This document shows, piece by piece, positions 61,847-64,000 of a DNA stretch of 64,000 nt. The position numbers and the translations under genes were made by a program. The notes under the pieces are model-generated. The model was given only the letters and a program-made list of their open reading frames with translations, was not told the origin of the DNA and made no database searches. How positions within the stretch are numbered: position 1 is the stretch's first letter; the number at the start of each line of letters is the position of its first letter. The stretch comes from Paenibacillus sp. oral taxon 786 str. D14 (GTDB taxonomy: Bacteria > Bacillota > Bacilli > Paenibacillales > Paenibacillaceae): NCBI RefSeq assembly GCF_000159955.1, contig NZ_GG695985.1:52647-116646 (forward strand), written 5' to 3'.

Positions 61847-62277
61847 GATGGTTGGCCGCGTTCTAGTCCCCGAAAACTGCCTGTCCCGTGGCTGCTCTTT
61901 TCAAATAGCATGGCATTTTCAAGTTAGACTAATCATATTTTTATTCTATGGCCTTTTCAAGGACGTTTTTTTGCGCTGCAGGCCGTGCTCTTTTTGACTT
62001 TTCGTTCTTCGCCCTTGTACAATGATTCAAATCATAGCAGATCTGTTTAAAAAAATGGTGCAGATTTGTTAACTTTTTGCCAAGTGAGTTCGTCTATGTA
62101 ATTGTAACGCCAACAAGGTGTCCAGCCGAGCAATAAAAAAATTAAAAAAAGAAATAAAAATTGCCAAAAGTGATGAAAATAGGATGTAACCGTACCTGAA
62201 AGCAGGTTGCGGGGCCCCCGTATGCCAAAATTCACCGGTCTTCCAGTTTTTTGCGCAACGTAAGGGCCATAGTTGCT
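61847..62277. other. Intergenic region, nothing firmly assigned
   Basis: This 430-bp AT-rich stretch contains a CCTGAAAGCAGG hairpin at about 62196-62207 followed by GC-rich GGGGCCCCC, and a minus-strand frame of 62 hydrophobic residues (62047-62235) without a convincing ribosome site. No riboswitch class was matched. Confidence 0.4.
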
Positions 62278-62306
62278 TTGACAAACAACGTCAAGTTGTG
62301 GAAAAT
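62278..62306 (+). promoter_or_regulatory. Promoter of the family-2 glycosyltransferase
   Basis: TTGACA (62278-62283) and GAAAAT (62301-62306) are 17 bp apart. A ~150-bp leader, rich in A, follows before the ATG at 62454. Confidence 0.5.
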
Positions 62307-62453
62307 CGTATTTGGTTTGAAAAAAGAGCCGGCAACGAGTCCAAAGAAAGATCTAGAAAGAAAGAGCAAGATAAGAAAGAAAGGGTCATTCACAATCTAA
62401 AACTCCGAGAGATAAAGAAAAAAACAATCGGGGTAAAAAGGGGGCAAGAAATC

Positions 62454-63695
62454 ATGTTGGATGTCATCTTGATTTCACTGCAGGTCATTCTGGCAGTGGT
62501 TGGGGTGTATCAATTTGGTTTGGCTTTATTTGGCATGTACAGAAAGAAGAACAAGGTGCAATACGAACCGAGCAAATCCTTTGCTGTGCTGGTTGCAGCA
62601 CATAACGAGGAAAAAGTGGTCGGGGCGTTGATGGAAAATTTGAAACAAATGAACTACCCGAAAGAATTGTACGACGTGTTTGTCATTTGCGATAACTGCA
62701 GCGATAATACCGCAAATATCGTTCGCAGCCACGGGATGAACGCTTGCGTGCGGACCAACCCGAACTTGCGGGGGAAAGGCTATGCCATCGAATGGATGCT
62801 GAAGCAACTATGGAAGATGCCGCGTCAATACGACGCCGTTGTGATGTTCGATGCCGACAATTTGGTGCATCCGGACTTCCTGCGGGAAATGAATAACGAT
62901 CTTTGCGCCGGCGCGCGGGTCATCCAAGGCTACATCGATACGAAGAATCCGGAGGATTCCTGGATTACCGCTTCCTACGGGATTTCGTACTGGTATTGTA
63001 ACCGCCTGTGGCAGCTGTCCCGGACGAACCTGAAGATGGCGAATTTCCTTGGCGGCACAGGAATGTGCTTTGAAACCGAGCTATTGAAAGAAATCGGCTG
63101 GGGCGCTACAAGCTTGGTGGAAGACCTTGAATTTACGATGCGTTGCGTTGAACGCGGGGTATATCCGGTGTTTAACTATGACGCGAAGCTGTTCGATGAG
63201 AAGCCATTGACGTTTAAAGCGTCGGCGCGCCAACGTCTGCGTTGGATGCAAGGGCACTTCACCGTCGCTCGCCGTTATTTCTTCCCGCTGCTGTGGAAGA
63301 GCATCAAGGAGCGGAACATGGTGAAGCTGGACATGGCGCTTTATGGAGCCAACGTGTACATCGTGTTATTGACGTTCCTGCTTACGGCGTTTATTTGGGT
63401 TGACCAATCGTTAATGCAAGAACCGCATGTTAAAACGTTGTATGGCTACCTGCCGATGTGGGTGTCGTATGTGGCGATTGTCGCGAACGTGTTTATTTTC
63501 TTGATGGCGATGTTCCTGGAGAAGGTTAAATCGAAGAAGGTCTACGCTTACTTGGTCCTGTTCCCGATTTACCTGATCTCCTGGTGGCCAATCACGTTCT
63601 ACGCGTTCTTCACCCAGAACAACAAGCAATGGAGCCATACGCAGCATACGCGGGTGGTTCGCCTGGAAGAAGTCCAAAGCAACAAGGTGAGTTAA
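62454..63695 (+). CDS. Membrane family-2 glycosyltransferase
   Basis: The 413-residue protein has an N-terminal membrane helix, a GT-A domain with 'AVLVAAHNEEKVVGALMENL', 'ICDNCSDNTANI', the metal motif 'VMFDADNLVHPDFL', the acceptor motif 'SLVEDLEFTMRCVERG' and the processive-type QRLRW motif, and two or three C-terminal helices. The QxxRW motif is typical of polysaccharide synthases such as hyaluronan or cellulose type. The ATG at 62454 follows AAGGGGGC; the extra 52 residues of a longer frame are Lys-rich and lack a site. The product polymer is not known. Confidence 0.9.
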   Translation: MLDVILISLQVILAVVGVYQFGLALFGMYRKKNKVQYEPSKSFAVLVAAHNEEKVVGALMENLKQMNYPKELYDVFVICDNCSDNTANIVRSHGMNACVRTNPNLRGKGYAIEWMLKQLWKMPRQYDAVVMFDADNLVHPDFLREMNNDLCAGARVIQGYIDTKNPEDSWITASYGISYWYCNRLWQLSRTNLKMANFLGGTGMCFETELLKEIGWGATSLVEDLEFTMRCVERGVYPVFNYDAKLFDEKPLTFKASARQRLRWMQGHFTVARRYFFPLLWKSIKERNMVKLDMALYGANVYIVLLTFLLTAFIWVDQSLMQEPHVKTLYGYLPMWVSYVAIVANVFIFLMAMFLEKVKSKKVYAYLVLFPIYLISWWPITFYAFFTQNNKQWSHTQHTRVVRLEEVQSNKVS

Positions 63696-63756
63696 AAATC
63701 GATTCGCTCCCAGCTTCATCCAACCTTCTCGGTGCTGAAAAGTCGATTTTTTAACT
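63695..63756 (+). terminator. Possible terminator after the glycosyltransferase
   Basis: AAAAATCGA (63695-63704) pairs with TCGATTTTTT across a 40-base loop. It overlaps the dispersed repeat that begins here, so it may be a by-product of the repeat. Confidence 0.4.
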
Positions 63757-63830
63757 TTTGATTAAATGTTACAAAGTTTACGAAGCGGGCTCGGCGTCGA
63801 ATTTTGAATTCAGCCGGGCCCTTTGTTTGC
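63700..63830 (-). repeat. Dispersed intergenic repeat, inverted copy
   Basis: Read on the minus strand this stretch shows the same two blocks as 19033-19306: CGGCTGAATTCAAAATTCGA and, further on, GCACCGAGAAGGTTGGATGA, the latter identical over at least 20 bases. It lies directly after the glycosyltransferase gene. Confidence 0.8.
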
Positions 63831-63869
63831 CCAAAGTTGGCTTTTTGCGCCTGCTGGGAGAATAGCGGC

Positions 63870-64000
63870 AAAAAATGGCCTTATTTGCTGCGAAATTGGA
63901 GTTTGCGGTAAAATAGCGGAATTTATTTCCCTTATTTTTGCCGGAAGGCGCGAAAACAAGGGATTTTGCTGCGAGTTTGTGGAAATAAGGCCATAAAACG
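63870..64000. repeat. ATAAGG-type repeat units at window end
   Basis: Units with GGCCTTATTT, CCCTTATTT and GAAATAAGGCC occur in both orientations, similar to those at 18846-19025. No gene is seen from 63696 to the window end. Confidence 0.55.

Noticed and set aside
62047..62235. 62-residue hydrophobic frame on the minus strand
   Set aside because: Weak GTG start, no ribosome site at good spacing, and no recognised family.
62150..62280. Possible riboswitch (c-di-GMP-like CCTGAAAGCAGG hairpin with GC-rich tail) before the glycosyltransferase
   Set aside because: The conserved blocks of c-di-GMP-I or other known classes do not match; only one hairpin was seen.

Overview
The window looks like chromosomal DNA of a Gram-positive, endospore-forming member of the Bacillales, most probably Paenibacillus or a close relative. 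The reasons are strong GGAGG-type ribosome binding sites with some TTG/GTG starts, T-box-free but riboswitch-rich leaders (cobalamin, c-di-AMP, preQ1-I, lysine), Fur/Zur boxes of the Bacillus type, spore-germination remnants and many DHA2-type transporters. No rRNA, tRNA, CRISPR array or replication origin was seen.

Layout. 1-2.3 kb: end of an AraC-type regulator and a chemotaxis-receptor-like protein. 2.3-10.3 kb: a cobalamin-riboswitch-controlled operon, btuF-btuC-btuD-cobT-cobU-cobS-(His-rich repeat ORF)-cobQ, for corrinoid uptake and nucleotide-loop assembly. 10.3-11.8 kb: a c-di-AMP (ydaO) riboswitch in front of a KamA-family radical SAM gene. 11.8-18.3 kb: a methyl-accepting chemotaxis protein, an M24 peptidase, a DHA2 exporter with its PadR regulator and a 2-hydroxyacid dehydrogenase. 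18.3-21.6 kb: queuosine genes queF and queC-queD-queE, the latter under a preQ1 riboswitch, separated by dispersed repeats. 21.6-26.4 kb: a decayed stretch with a MITE-like relic, DinB, an UnbV/FG-GAP fragment, a broken stalk-domain lipoprotein, a Fur-controlled siderophore-binding lipoprotein and a collapsed permease locus. 25.4-30.7 kb: a zinc (Zur) regulon with a NusG-domain-II protein, a COG0523 GTPase, an alternative L33 and znuCBA.

30.8-36.1 kb: speD, a lysine-riboswitch-controlled amino-acid ABC transporter, a LysM protein and ung. 36.2-42 kb: MarR plus a 5'-truncated DHA2 transporter, then the oxidative pentose-phosphate operon zwf-tal-gnd on the minus strand. 42-46.1 kb: LysR, a divergent MarR/CarD pair with twin palindromic operators and two DUF genes. 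46.1-52.2 kb: an unstable zone holding a dead IS3 element, an IS256 relic, head-to-head truncated XRE and HD-GYP genes, a GGDEF tail, rlmD and remnants that look like a germination operon. 52.3-61.9 kb: recQ with a B12-binding radical SAM gene, a lipase-like hydrolase, a VOC protein, the tRNA-modification pair ytqB/ytqA, trmB, a UgtP-like glycosyltransferase and a PAP2 phosphatase. 62.3-63.7 kb: a membrane family-2 glycosyltransferase, followed by the same dispersed repeats seen near 19 kb.

Common threads are metal and cofactor economy (cobalamin, iron and zinc each under their own switch) and several loci in visible decay. The most interesting points are the c-di-AMP riboswitch in front of a KamA-like enzyme whose substrate pocket does not look like lysine aminomutase, the His-rich 48-bp repeat ORF inside the cobalamin operon, the MarR/CarD operator arrangement, and a Walker A Gly-to-Ala change in ZnuC. 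All calls were made by reading the sequence; no database search was run.
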